Assembly: GCF_018881795.1 (NCBI RefSeq)
Contig: NZ_JACVPQ010000001.1
Location: forward strand, 186,001-250,000
DNA: 64,000 nt
DNA from: Polynucleobacter sp. MWH-Jannik1A5
GTDB lineage: Bacteria; Pseudomonadota; Gammaproteobacteria; Burkholderiales; Burkholderiaceae
Direction: 5' to 3'
Under the pieces are notes generated by a model. That model was not told the DNA's origin and ran no database searches. It saw only the letters and a list, made by a program, of their open reading frames with translations. Both the position numbers and the translations under genes were made by a program. Positions 8,976 to 22,712 of the stretch are shown one piece after another (positions within the stretch are counted from its first letter, which is position 1; each line of letters begins with the position of its first letter).

Positions 8976-9093
8976 TTAAAACAGTCTCCGTAGCGTTTTT
9001 TTTCTTGCGTAAATTAATTAATGCAAGAGATGAATCTAACAATCGGAAAGCGTATCGTCAAACCTGTTTTTTCTGAATTTATTTTGAATTTAT

Positions 9094-9216
9094 TTATCTA
9101 CTAATTCGCTGTAATCCTTCTTTAAGAAATTCGATATGCATTATTAATTCTTTTGAAGTGTTTATTGATCTATGTATGTCCACCACTCTCCTGATGCCAT
9201 CAGAAATTACTGACAA
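9094..9216 (-). CDS. Possible 40-aa small protein (TTG start)
   Basis: A short minus-strand frame from TTG at 9216 to TAA at 9094 encodes a helix-rich 40-residue peptide beginning MSVISDGIRRVVDIHRS and ending EGLQRISR. AAAGGG lies 8 bases upstream of the TTG. It would head the leftward operon, 118 bases before the DUF1376 start. The composition (amphipathic, charged) is protein-like despite AT-rich DNA, but there is no homology support and the start is weak, so this is a candidate only. Confidence 0.3.
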   Translation of the reverse strand: MSVISDGIRRVVDIHRSINTSKELIMHIEFLKEGLQRISR

Positions 9217-9308
9217 GGCTGTAGCCCTTTACTGGATTGACTTGTATCACTTATATGAATAAATATTTTTTTGTAGGCCAAAAATAATTTGTGCTCGGAA
9301 GATGGGTA

Positions 9309-9348
9309 TTGACTTTTGATTGACCATCAAAATTTCATTGACTACATT
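9309..9348 (+). promoter_or_regulatory. Candidate promoter/operator for the small ORF-alpA pair
   Basis: TTGAC occurs three times (9309, 9320, 9338). TTGACC at 9320-9325 with TACATT at 9343-9348 gives a 17-bp spacer. Overlapping this -35 is a perfect inverted repeat TTTTGAT-TGACC-ATCAAAA (9314-9332), a plausible operator for a repressor or for AlpA. Position, about 55-95 bases before the first rightward ATG, fits a promoter. Confidence 0.45.
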
Positions 9349-9403
9349 GCTCTTCAGTAGCATACATATTCATACATAACATGACAAGATGGAGAACAAT
9401 TTA

Positions 9404-9532
9404 ATGGTAGCGATTCGACTTTACAGTTTGTACCGTTCATACGGTTACACGAAGATGAGTTCAGCAAAAATGGCTTTGCAGGTTTATCGGAAAAATATGA
9501 AGCGCGCCCGTCAAGGAGGTCGTCATGAGTAA
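9404..9532 (+). CDS. 42-aa basic peptide upstream of AlpA
   Basis: A 42-residue ORF starting ATGGTAGCG with GGAGA eight bases upstream, and ending TAA at 9530-9532, eight bases inside the AlpA gene, so the two are translationally coupled. The peptide (start MVAIRLYSLYRSYGYTKMSS, end RARQGGRHE) is rich in Arg, Lys and Tyr with an SSAKMALQVYRKNMKRA helix, so it is strongly basic and likely binds nucleic acid or a partner protein. No known family is recognised. Good ribosome site, coupling and codon-level sense make it likely real. Confidence 0.6.
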   Translation: MVAIRLYSLYRSYGYTKMSSAKMALQVYRKNMKRARQGGRHE

Positions 9533-9722
9533 TTCAAATTCAGAGGTGACCTTATTGAGAATTCCACAGATTCTGGAAGTAATGCCAATTTCTAAATCCA
9601 AGTTTTGGCTAATGGTTCAAAAAGGTGAGTTTCCGAAACCCATCAAAATTGGGAGATCCTCTTTCTGGACTATTGATCAGGTTCAGGGATTTATCCGAGA
9701 AAGAACACGAGAGTCCAACTAA
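9525..9722 (+). CDS. AlpA family excisionase-like transcriptional regulator
   Basis: 65-residue MerR-like winged-helix protein. The order LLRIPQILEVMPISKSKFWL, then KGEFPKPIKIG, RSSFW, and a C-terminal helix with VQGFIRERTRE is the AlpA/phage-excisionase pattern: helix-turn-helix, then the wing with the FPKPIKIG turn. AlpA proteins control integrase or excision genes of P4-like and other islands. AAGGAGGT gives an ideal ribosome site 5-6 bases before the ATG. It is the last island gene before tRNA-Ser. No integrase is found beside it, which is odd for this regulator. Confidence 0.88.
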   Translation: MSNSNSEVTLLRIPQILEVMPISKSKFWLMVQKGEFPKPIKIGRSSFWTIDQVQGFIRERTRESN

Positions 9723-9744
9723 ACCCAATCCCAAGCAATGTTTT

Positions 9745-9768
9745 GCTGGTGGGTAGGCTGGTGGGTAG
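9745..9768. repeat. Two perfect tandem 12-bp repeats near the tRNA end
   Basis: GCTGGTGGGTAG is present twice back to back (9745-9756 and 9757-9768), between the alpA stop and the tRNA-Ser 3' end. Short direct repeats in this position are typical of integrase arm-type binding sites flanking an att core. That role is inferred; no integrase is present to match. Confidence 0.75.
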
Positions 9769-9777
9769 AGAGTCGCC

Positions 9778-9808
9778 AAAAAGTTAGAGCCCCGTAAATA
9801 GGGGCTCT
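9778..9808 (-). terminator. Rho-independent terminator downstream of tRNA-Ser
   Basis: AGAGCCCC (9786-9793) pairs with GGGGCTCT (9801-9808) across a 7-nt loop. Read on the minus strand it begins about a dozen bases after the tRNA 3' end and runs into AACTTTTT. It probably ends the tRNA transcript and may also shield the island from it. Confidence 0.75.
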
Positions 9809-9819
9809 CAGGTCGATAC

Positions 9820-9909
<90 letters not shown>

Positions 9910-9957
9910 GGTGTGTCTAGGATAAAACTTGAACGTTGATCTTGCCTGCCCTTCAAG

Positions 9958-10365
9958 CTATTGGTCGCAAACGCCTGTCATAAGGAGTGCACCAGAAAAG
10001 AATCCAAAAGGCTTCTTACCGTCTTTTGCAAACCCTTCGATGCTGAGATAGTCCACAAAGGCACCATTCTTACCTGCAGACTTTTGCGTCCAGATGACTT
10101 TGTAAGCATTACCGTTGCTTCCAGATGCGATGACTTTTGGTTTCCCTAAAGAATCCATCACATCTCCAACCACTTCCCCAGTTTTCTTGACCACTGCAAA
10201 TTCTTGGCCAATTCTGGGGCTATCTTTCACGATATCCAGCTCTCCATTGCTTTTAATGTAGGCATCACTCAAAACCTCGCATCGATAGGTTTTTTCAGTC
10301 GCCAAAACAACTGGAGAAATCAATGCCGAGCAAATGAGGGTTAGAAATAATGAGAGCTTATTCAT
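9958..10365 (-). CDS. Secreted protein of unknown function
   Basis: 135-residue protein with a classic Sec signal peptide: MNKLS, a hydrophobic core, then cleavage near VLA/TEK at residues 22-23. The mature part has two cysteines, in YRCEV near its start and GVCDQ at the very end, which could form one disulfide in the periplasm. It is rich in beta-type segments (GQEFAVVKKTGEVVGDV). I do not recognise the family. It follows serS by 11 bases on the same strand, which suggests co-transcription but gives no clue to function. Confidence 0.7.
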   Translation of the reverse strand: MNKLSLFLTLICSALISPVVLATEKTYRCEVLSDAYIKSNGELDIVKDSPRIGQEFAVVKKTGEVVGDVMDSLGKPKVIASGSNGNAYKVIWTQKSAGKNGAFVDYLSIEGFAKDGKKPFGFFSGALLMTGVCDQ

Positions 10366-10376
10366 TTGCTCAAACT

Positions 10377-12424
<2,048 letters not shown>

Positions 12425-12430
12425 GGATTC

Positions 12431-15739
<3,309 letters not shown>

Positions 15740-15761
15740 GTTTTCAGAGTCGCAATAAAAA

Positions 15762-15786
15762 AACGCCTAGCATTGCTAGGCGTTTT
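15762..15786. terminator. Bidirectional terminator between trxB and hppA
   Basis: AACGCCTAG (15762-15770) pairs with CTAGGCGTT (15776-15784), with GCA/TGC able to extend the stem inward. T residues follow on the + strand and a run of seven A on the left serves the minus strand, so it can end both convergent genes. Confidence 0.9.
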
Positions 15787-15807
15787 TGTTTGTTACAGCT
15801 TGATTAC

Positions 15808-17868
15808 TTAACGTGAGACCACTGGCAACAATGGCACGATGAGTAGTGCCACGATATTGATGATCTTAATCAACGGATTAACAGCAGGACCCGCAGTATC
15901 TTTGTATGGGTCACCTACAGTGTCACCGGTTACTGCCGCTTTATGGGCTTCAGAACCTTTGCCACCGAAGTTACCTTCTTCGATGTATTTCTTGGCGTTA
16001 TCCCAAGCACCGCCACCGGTACACATCGAGATTGCCACAAACAAGCCAGTCACGATCGTACCCATGAGCAAGCCACCCAATGCAGCAGGTCCCAGTAAGA
16101 GACCAACTACGATTGGGGCAACCACTGGCAAGAGCGAAGGAATGATCATCTCTTTAATCGCTGCTGAGGTGAGCATATCCACTGCTTTGCCGTACTCTGG
16201 CTTAGCAGTACCTTCCATGATTCCAGGGATGTCTCGGAACTGACGACGCACTTCCTCGACCACTGCACCAGCGCAACGACCAACCGCTTCCATTGCCATC
16301 GCACCAAACAAGTAAGGAATCATGCCGCCGATAAAGAGCCCAATGATCACCATGTGGTTGGATAGGTCAAATGATACTTGCTGACCAATACCCTCTAAGG
16401 CATGGGTGTAGTCAGCAAACAGCACGAGTGATGCTAAACCAGCAGATCCAATCGCATAACCTTTAGTAACCGCTTTAGTGGTGTTACCAACCGCATCCAA
16501 TGGATCGGTAATGTCGCGCACCGATTGTGGCAAACCTGCCATCTCTGCAATGCCACCGGCGTTATCCGTAATTGGACCGTAAGCATCCAGTGCAACCACA
16601 ATACCAGCCATCGACAACATGGCAGTTGCTGCAATTGCAATACCGTACAAACCAGCCAACCAATAAGCTGCAAAAATTGCGGCACACACAAATAGCACTG
16701 GATAAGCAGTTGACTTCATCGAAATGCCTAAACCAGCAATTATGTTAGTGCCGTGACCTTTAGTGGATGCTTCAGCAATGTGTTGCACTGGTTTGAACTG
16801 GGTACCGGTGTAGTACTCGGTAATCCACACCAAACCTGCTGTCAGCAACAAGCCTACTACCGTTGAACCAAATAAGCGCCATTGGCTACCTGGGATACCC
16901 AAGGCATCGTCCGGCATGATGAAGTTGGTTACAAAGTAGAAAGCAATCAGTGATAAACCGCCAGCGATGACCAAGCCTTTATACAAAGCAGGCATGACGT
17001 TTCTCATACCGGGAGTTGCTTTTACAAATGAGCAGCCAATGATGGAGGCGATGATGGAAACGCCACCGAGCACTAATGGATAAATAATCGCAGCTACTGG
17101 TGCGCCAGCAACCATGAGTGAACCCAACACCATGGTTGCAATCAAGGTCACCGCATAAGTTTCAAATAAGTCCGCTGCCATACCTGCGCAGTCACCTACG
17201 TTATCGCCAACGTTGTCAGCAATCACAGCAGGATTACGTGGATCATCCTCTGGAATACCCGCTTCCACTTTTCCTACTAAGTCAGCACCAACGTCAGCAC
17301 CTTTAGTGAAGATGCCACCGCCCAAACGAGCGAAGATCGAAATCAGTGAAGAGCCGAATGCCAAACCAATCAGTGGATGCAATACTGAAGAGAGGTCCTG
17401 TCCTGCACCAATCGATACGAGGAACATAAAGAACAAGCCGACACCCAAGAGGCCAAGACCTACTACCAACATGCCGGTAATAGCGCCGCCCTTAAATGCC
17501 ACATTGAGTGCTTCGTTCATTCCTTTGGTAGCCGCTTCTGCAGTGCGAACGTTTGCTCGTACCGAGACGTTCATGCCGATAAAGCCGCAAGCACCAGAAA
17601 GAACGGCGCCAATCACAAAACCAATGGCAGTCGCAAAATCGAGGAAGAGTGCCATCAAAATGGTCAGGATTACCCCAACTATGGCGATCGTCTTATATTG
17701 GCGCGATAAATAGGCCGCCGCACCCTGCTGAATCGCCTCCGCAATTTCTTGCATCTTAGCGTTGCCCGTACTTTGCTTCAAGATCCAGCCGCGCATCACA
17801 AATCCGTAAATTACAGCTAGGACACCGCACGCCAAGGCAAAATACAAGCCTAAAGTGACATTACTCAT
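15808..17868 (-). CDS. hppA: Membrane-bound proton-pumping pyrophosphatase (K+-independent type)
   Basis: 686-residue integral membrane pyrophosphatase with about 16 helices that couples PPi hydrolysis to ion export. The substrate site GADLVGKVE and the acidic [19 protein letters not shown] are intact. The segment [10 protein letters not shown] carries Lys where K+-dependent enzymes have Ala, plus Thr three residues on; by the known family rule this marks the K+-independent H+ pump. It is divergent from the soluble pyrophosphatase gene ppa, so PPi can be either used for pumping or removed. The ATG lies 183 bases from ppa. Confidence 0.95.
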   Translation of the reverse strand: MSNVTLGLYFALACGVLAVIYGFVMRGWILKQSTGNAKMQEIAEAIQQGAAAYLSRQYKTIAIVGVILTILMALFLDFATAIGFVIGAVLSGACGFIGMNVSVRANVRTAEAATKGMNEALNVAFKGGAITGMLVVGLGLLGVGLFFMFLVSIGAGQDLSSVLHPLIGLAFGSSLISIFARLGGGIFTKGADVGADLVGKVEAGIPEDDPRNPAVIADNVGDNVGDCAGMAADLFETYAVTLIATMVLGSLMVAGAPVAAIIYPLVLGGVSIIASIIGCSFVKATPGMRNVMPALYKGLVIAGGLSLIAFYFVTNFIMPDDALGIPGSQWRLFGSTVVGLLLTAGLVWITEYYTGTQFKPVQHIAEASTKGHGTNIIAGLGISMKSTAYPVLFVCAAIFAAYWLAGLYGIAIAATAMLSMAGIVVALDAYGPITDNAGGIAEMAGLPQSVRDITDPLDAVGNTTKAVTKGYAIGSAGLASLVLFADYTHALEGIGQQVSFDLSNHMVIIGLFIGGMIPYLFGAMAMEAVGRCAGAVVEEVRRQFRDIPGIMEGTAKPEYGKAVDMLTSAAIKEMIIPSLLPVVAPIVVGLLLGPAALGGLLMGTIVTGLFVAISMCTGGGAWDNAKKYIEEGNFGGKGSEAHKAAVTGDTVGDPYKDTAGPAVNPLIKIINIVALLIVPLLPVVSR

Positions 17869-18051
17869 GCTTGAACTCCCTAAAGTTAATCATTTGTTAA
17901 TCTTTATTGATTTGCATAACCTGCACTTAGGTAGACCTGGTTCCCGAAAGCTTTAAACTATGGTCTTTAAGCAGTACCAGTATGTAACAGAATCACCCCT
18001 GCGCTCCCTCTATAGGATCAGGGTATTTACTAATCATTATTCGGAGTATTT

Positions 18052-18588
18052 ATGAGTCTCGACAAAGTCAAGCCAGGTAAAAAGATCCCTGAAAGCTTCA
18101 ACGTCATTATTGAAATCCCAATGAATGCGGATCCAATCAAGTATGAAGTAGACAAAGAGAGTGGCGCAATTTTCGTTGACCGTTTTATGGGTACTGCAAT
18201 GCACTATCCATGTAACTATGGCTACATCAATAAAACCATCGCTGGTGATGGCGACCCTGTTGACGTTCTCGTGATTACTCCGTTTCCATTGATCCCAGGT
18301 GTGGTTGTTAGCTGCCGCGCAATTGGCGTTTTACAAATGGAAGATGAAGGCGGTCAAGACGCTAAGTTGCTGGCTGTTCCAGAAGACAAAATTTTGCCTA
18401 TATACACTCACTGGCAGAAACCAGAAGACATCAACCCATTACGCTTAAACCAGATTCAACACTTCTTCGAGCACTACAAAGATCTCGAGCCAGGTAAGTG
18501 GGTAAAAGTGAAGGGTTGGGGTGGTATTGCAGAAGCTCACCAAGAAATCTTGGAAGGCATCGACCGCTACAACAAAGAGAACAAGTAA
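18052..18588 (+). CDS. ppa: Inorganic pyrophosphatase (soluble, family I)
   Basis: 178-residue cytoplasmic hexameric pyrophosphatase that hydrolyses PPi to phosphate and drives biosynthesis forward. Family I signatures are present: [15 protein letters not shown] near residues 33-47, the metal-binding DGDPVDVLV with its three aspartates, and the C-terminal KVKGWGG. Length is standard. It has a separate start region from hppA, shared only through the 183-base divergent intergenic stretch, where I see no clear operator. Confidence 0.97.
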   Translation: MSLDKVKPGKKIPESFNVIIEIPMNADPIKYEVDKESGAIFVDRFMGTAMHYPCNYGYINKTIAGDGDPVDVLVITPFPLIPGVVVSCRAIGVLQMEDEGGQDAKLLAVPEDKILPIYTHWQKPEDINPLRLNQIQHFFEHYKDLEPGKWVKVKGWGGIAEAHQEILEGIDRYNKENK

Positions 18589-18622
18589 TTTTTTAAATTA
18601 TTGATAGGCTTTGTGAATCGGA

Positions 18623-20242
18623 GTGAGCGCACAGAAAATTGCTTTAGCCCAGATCAACCCATTACTGGGTGATTTGGCTGGCAACGCGCAGCTGATTCAC
18701 AAGGCCGCTCTAGACGCCTATTCCCAAGGCGCCAAACTCGTAGTAACCCCCGAGCTTTCGCTCACCGGCTACCCCCCAGAAGACCTATTACTCCGCCCTG
18801 CTTTTATTGAAGCGGCACAAGAGCAGCTTGAACTCTTAATGAAAGAGCTCGCTCAGCACTCTGGTCTGACCGTTATTGTGGGACACCCCAAAAAGACATC
18901 CGCAGGTTTGCAAAACTATGCATCCGTTTTACAAAACGGCAAAGTCATTGCAGGCTATGCAAAACAAGAATTACCTAACCATGAAGTATTTGATGAGGTG
19001 CGCTACTTCGTGCCCGGCAATCAAGCTTGTGTATTTGAATGCGAAGGTATTCGTTACGGATTGATTCTGTGTGAAGATGCCTGGCATGCTGGTCCAGCTA
19101 AACAGGCGCATGCTGCTGGTGCACAAGTATTACTTGTACCAAATGCATCTCCCTATCATCTGAAAAAAGAAGCACTACGTATTGATGTGTTGCGTGGCCA
19201 TATCGCCCAAACCAAAATGCCGCTGGTCTATGTAAATGCCGTTGGCGGACAAGATGAATTGGTTTTTGATGGTGGCTCATTTGCTTTAAATAGCCAAGGC
19301 AAAGTTGTAATGGCGATGCCCCAGTTTGAAACTGGCTTAGGCATTGTTGCAGCCTCCACATCCGGTGAATTAGAAAAAGGCTTAATTACCCCGCCCCAGT
19401 CTGTTGAGGCGCAGGCCTACCAAGCACTGGTCTTGGGTGTTCGTGACTATGTCACCAAAAATCGCTTCCCTGGCGTGATTATTGGACTATCTGGCGGCGT
19501 AGACTCAGCATTGGTTCTAGCAATTGCTGTAGACGCTTTAGGTGCCGACAAGGTGCGTACAGTCATGATGGCTTCACGCTATACCGCCGACATCTCTTGG
19601 ATCGATGCTCGCGAGATGGCACAGAACCTAGGCGTGCAATACGATGAGATTCCGATTAGTGGACCAGTCGATGCTTTAGAAGCTTCTCTAGCCGAACAAT
19701 TTAAAGGCATGAAAGTAGATGCTACCGAAGAGAACATTCAGGCACGTGTGCGCGGCACCCTGCTCATGGCTCTATCCAATAAAACGGGTCGACTCGTTTT
19801 AACTACCGGTAACAAAAGTGAAATGGCGGTTGGCTACTGCACTCTCTACGGAGATATGGCCGGTGGCTTTGCAGTCATTAAAGATATTGCCAAGACTTTG
19901 GTGTATCGCTTATGTGCCTATCGCAATAGTATTAAGCCAATCATTCCGGAACGTATTTTGACTCGCGCCCCTTCAGCCGAATTGCGCCCCGACCAAAAAG
20001 ATCAAGATAGCCTGCCTTCCTATGAAGTATTGGATGGCATTGTTGAGCGTTACATGGAACAAAACCAATCGATCGCCCAGATTATTGCTGCAGGCTTTGA
20101 TGCGGAGAGCGTAGAAAAGGTTACCCGCCTCATTAAGCTTAATGAATACAAGCGCCGTCAGGCGCCCCCAGGGGTCCGTGTAACGACCCGTGCCTTTGGT
20201 CGGGATTGGCGCTACCCAATCACATCACAATTTAGAGCCTAG
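18623..20242 (+). CDS. nadE: Glutamine-dependent NAD+ synthetase
   Basis: 539-residue two-domain enzyme making NAD+ from nicotinate adenine dinucleotide. The N-terminal nitrilase-like glutaminase has the triad E44 (PELSLTGYP), K114 (YAKQELPN) and C150 (LILCEDAW). The C-terminal synthetase has the pyrophosphatase loop SGGVDS at 290-295 and TTGNKSEMAVGY. The start is GTG at 18623 directly after GGA, so the ribosome site is poor; no ATG gives the conserved N-terminus. It follows ppa by 34 bases and is followed by glnB, so all three may be co-transcribed; NadE itself releases PPi. Confidence 0.95.
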   Translation: MSAQKIALAQINPLLGDLAGNAQLIHKAALDAYSQGAKLVVTPELSLTGYPPEDLLLRPAFIEAAQEQLELLMKELAQHSGLTVIVGHPKKTSAGLQNYASVLQNGKVIAGYAKQELPNHEVFDEVRYFVPGNQACVFECEGIRYGLILCEDAWHAGPAKQAHAAGAQVLLVPNASPYHLKKEALRIDVLRGHIAQTKMPLVYVNAVGGQDELVFDGGSFALNSQGKVVMAMPQFETGLGIVAASTSGELEKGLITPPQSVEAQAYQALVLGVRDYVTKNRFPGVIIGLSGGVDSALVLAIAVDALGADKVRTVMMASRYTADISWIDAREMAQNLGVQYDEIPISGPVDALEASLAEQFKGMKVDATEENIQARVRGTLLMALSNKTGRLVLTTGNKSEMAVGYCTLYGDMAGGFAVIKDIAKTLVYRLCAYRNSIKPIIPERILTRAPSAELRPDQKDQDSLPSYEVLDGIVERYMEQNQSIAQIIAAGFDAESVEKVTRLIKLNEYKRRQAPPGVRVTTRAFGRDWRYPITSQFRA

Positions 20243-20313
20243 ACACCCAGAAAATAGCCATTTTTGGCAAGCTATTGAAGTTCTAGGTATGATTACTGCA
20301 TTAGGGGGAATAA

Positions 20314-20652
<339 letters not shown>

Positions 20653-20678
20653 CGCTCGACTAAATGCATTATCCAAAC

Positions 20679-20704
20679 CAGCGGCTTCATTAGCCGCTGT
20701 TTTT
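20679..20704 (+). terminator. Rho-independent terminator after glnB
   Basis: CAGCGGCT (20679-20686), loop TCATT, AGCCGCTG (20692-20699) and five T residues. It separates glnB from the convergent RodZ-like gene. Confidence 0.9.
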
Positions 20705-20711
20705 ATTTGGA

Positions 20712-21785
20712 TTAACGGAATTGAGAGTCTGTAGTGGTAGATGGAGCTACAGACTGAACAATTTCAGCAGGCTCCAAAATAATGGTCTTGCTACTGGTAT
20801 TTCCAATACGTACCTTCGCACCTTGGAAATACAAATCCACTTGATTTAATCCACCAGTTAAGACCTTGAACGGTGGCTTGCCATACACGCTGGCTCCAAC
20901 ACCAGGCTCAAGTATTTTGTTTTGAGTTTTACCGGTAGCATCCACCACACAAACCGTTTGTGCAGTCTTGGATTGCAAATACACCATATCACCCGCTTTT
21001 TTAGGTGCGTCTGGTTTGTAATTGAGAGCAGAAGCATCGGCAGGTGGGCACTCAGCTGAAACGGTTGCCACTACAGGCTGAGCAGCCGGAGCAGGAACTG
21101 CGGTTGTGGGCTGGGCGGCTGGCGCAGGCTCAGCAGGCGCGCTTGCCGGCGGAGTCTCTGGCGCAACTTCTTGAATGATGACTACTTCTTCTTTGACTGG
21201 CTCAGGGAAGAATAGCGGACGTAAGTTCACCACTGAAAAAATCACTGCGGCAGCAATTGCCAATAACAGAATGATTTTCTTTTTGGGATCAACAGATGCT
21301 TTTGACTTCACACTGTAGTCAATAACACTTGGCGTGATTTTTTTAGCATCGCCCTTTTCAGCTTTAGGCTCCACAACTTTGACTGCTGGTGTAGCTTCTT
21401 TTTCTGCTGTTTTTTCTTCCGGTGTTTCTTTTGCCTGATTTTTTTCTTTTATTTTTTCAGGCTTTGCTTTTTTCTCTGCTGCAGAGGCTTTTGTCTCCTC
21501 CTGCAATTTGTCTTCTACTTCAGTTGGTTTAACAGGTTGCGCTACACCAGAAAAATCAAATGCATCTTCCGGGGTCAGCTTTAACAAACCTGCAACTTTT
21601 TTTGCTGCTGTGAATTTAACTTGGGCGCCGTAGAAGCTGCTACTTTCTCCATTCTCGATCTGCTCAATTTGACGAACAGATAGACAAGCCATTCCAGATA
21701 AATCTTTCGAACTTAAACCAAGACTTTCTCTAGCCTTAGTAAATGCTTCTTTACGAATCTCTGGAAGTTTGTCTGATTTATTCAC
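20712..21785 (-). CDS. RodZ-like membrane protein (HTH, single TM, DUF4115-type domain)
   Basis: 357-residue protein with a bacterial cytoskeletal RodZ layout. Residues about 10-70 are a Cro/CI-like helix-turn-helix (ARESLGLSSKDLSGMACLSV, then IENGESSS). A Lys/Glu/Ala-rich linker (85-165) precedes one membrane helix, IILLLAIAAAVIFSVVNL, then a Pro/Ala-rich periplasmic stretch and a C-terminal beta domain whose LEPGVGASVYGKPPFKV resembles the DUF4115 core. The true rodZ usually sits beside ispG, absent here, so this may be a paralogue. Role in cell shape is inferred from domain order. Confidence 0.65.
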   Translation of the reverse strand: MNKSDKLPEIRKEAFTKARESLGLSSKDLSGMACLSVRQIEQIENGESSSFYGAQVKFTAAKKVAGLLKLTPEDAFDFSGVAQPVKPTEVEDKLQEETKASAAEKKAKPEKIKEKNQAKETPEEKTAEKEATPAVKVVEPKAEKGDAKKITPSVIDYSVKSKASVDPKKKIILLLAIAAAVIFSVVNLRPLFFPEPVKEEVVIIQEVAPETPPASAPAEPAPAAQPTTAVPAPAAQPVVATVSAECPPADASALNYKPDAPKKAGDMVYLQSKTAQTVCVVDATGKTQNKILEPGVGASVYGKPPFKVLTGGLNQVDLYFQGAKVRIGNTSSKTIILEPAEIVQSVAPSTTTDSQFR

Positions 21786-21863
21786 TACGCAGCAGCCATC
21801 TCATATGGAAGTAATAAGAACGATAGTAATACCAAAATGGTGCAAGGGTAATTAGCCACAAAG

Positions 21864-22493
21864 CTAATTATTTAAAGGGTGGTTTTCAAGGTTGGATTCA
21901 AGATACTTCTTCACCAAAACCTGTACAGAATCCGCGTGCATTTTGTCCATCACTCGAGCCTTATGAACCTTAATCGTGGCATCGGTTGTTCCTAGTTTTA
22001 CGGCAATATCCTTGTTTAAAAGGCCTTTAACGAGCCATCCACAGACTTCACGCTCTCTGGGGGTAAGGCTTTCATAATCCTTCTTGGCTTCAACATCCAA
22101 TGAAACGCGCTTGAGCTGGCGACTATCGAAGTCAATTGCATCTGCAACTGCTTTTAAGAGCTCTTCTAAGTTAAATGGCTTAAACAAGAAATCGACCGCA
22201 CCCTTCTTCAGCCCCTGAACAATCTGATGGGGGTGGCTTTGTCCGCTCACAAAGATAATGGGCGTCTTACGGCCGAATATGAGGAGCTTTTCCTGTAGAT
22301 CCAAACCTGTCATATCTGGCATTTGCATATCCAAGAGAATGACTGCTGGAGAGACCGGAACAGACTTCTCTAAGAACAGGGTTGCAGAGGCATAGTCTTC
22401 AACCAGATAGCCCAGCTCCCGCAGCATCCTTGAGAGAGAAATGCGCATCGATTCATCGTCATCAATTAGGTATATGTGGCCGACTTTAGTCAT
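21864..22493 (-). CDS. FixJ/NarL-type two-component response regulator
   Basis: 209-residue regulator. The receiver domain has the acidic pair DDDES, the phospho-acceptor D55 (VILLDMQMP), S83 and K105 (FLFKPF). The C-terminal LuxR/FixJ helix-turn-helix is LTPREREVCGWLVKGLLNKD, with TIKVHKARVMDKM as recognition part. I chose ATG at 22493; a TTG three codons earlier is possible. No histidine kinase gene is adjacent, so it is an orphan here. It lies 78 bases before the RodZ-like gene on the same strand. The signal and targets are not visible. Confidence 0.9.
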   Translation of the reverse strand: MTKVGHIYLIDDDESMRISLSRMLRELGYLVEDYASATLFLEKSVPVSPAVILLDMQMPDMTGLDLQEKLLIFGRKTPIIFVSGQSHPHQIVQGLKKGAVDFLFKPFNLEELLKAVADAIDFDSRQLKRVSLDVEAKKDYESLTPREREVCGWLVKGLLNKDIAVKLGTTDATIKVHKARVMDKMHADSVQVLVKKYLESNLENHPLNN

Positions 22494-22712
22494 TGAATTC
22501 AAAGGAAAAAGTAATAGATGAGCTAATGTACTGCAGTGCTTTTCAGGAAGCTATTAGCTATCTAGCTAATATTTAGACCTAAATCAATGATTTCATTGGT
22601 ATTTTGTATTGCATTGCAACATTTTGGTCCTCCACTACCTCTATGGGAACCTCAAACCCATCTCACGGCACAATAGAGCCTTTCGACACAAACCTTTTCT
22701 GGAGTAATAAGC

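Larger units (their letters stand above)
8976..9403. other. AT-rich divergent control region of the island
   Basis: This stretch between the leftward replication operon and the rightward small-ORF/alpA pair has no long ORF. It is clearly AT-rich. It contains CTTGC/GCAAG arms flanking two TTAATTAA-like blocks (9004-9027), a direct repeat GAATTTATTTT/GAATTTATTTA (about 9075-9096), a palindrome CTGATG-C-CATCAG (9191-9203) and the operator-like repeat at 9314-9332. A possible 40-aa minus-strand ORF is listed separately. No lysogeny repressor gene is present here. Confidence 0.7.

Noticed and set aside
17213-17713. A 166-codon + strand frame opposite hppA
   Set aside because: Antisense shadow of a highly conserved membrane pyrophosphatase with biased composition.
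22503-22712. Leader peptide attenuator upstream of ilvD
   Set aside because: A short frame from 22641 has no run of Ile, Val or Leu codons and there is no terminator/antiterminator pair.
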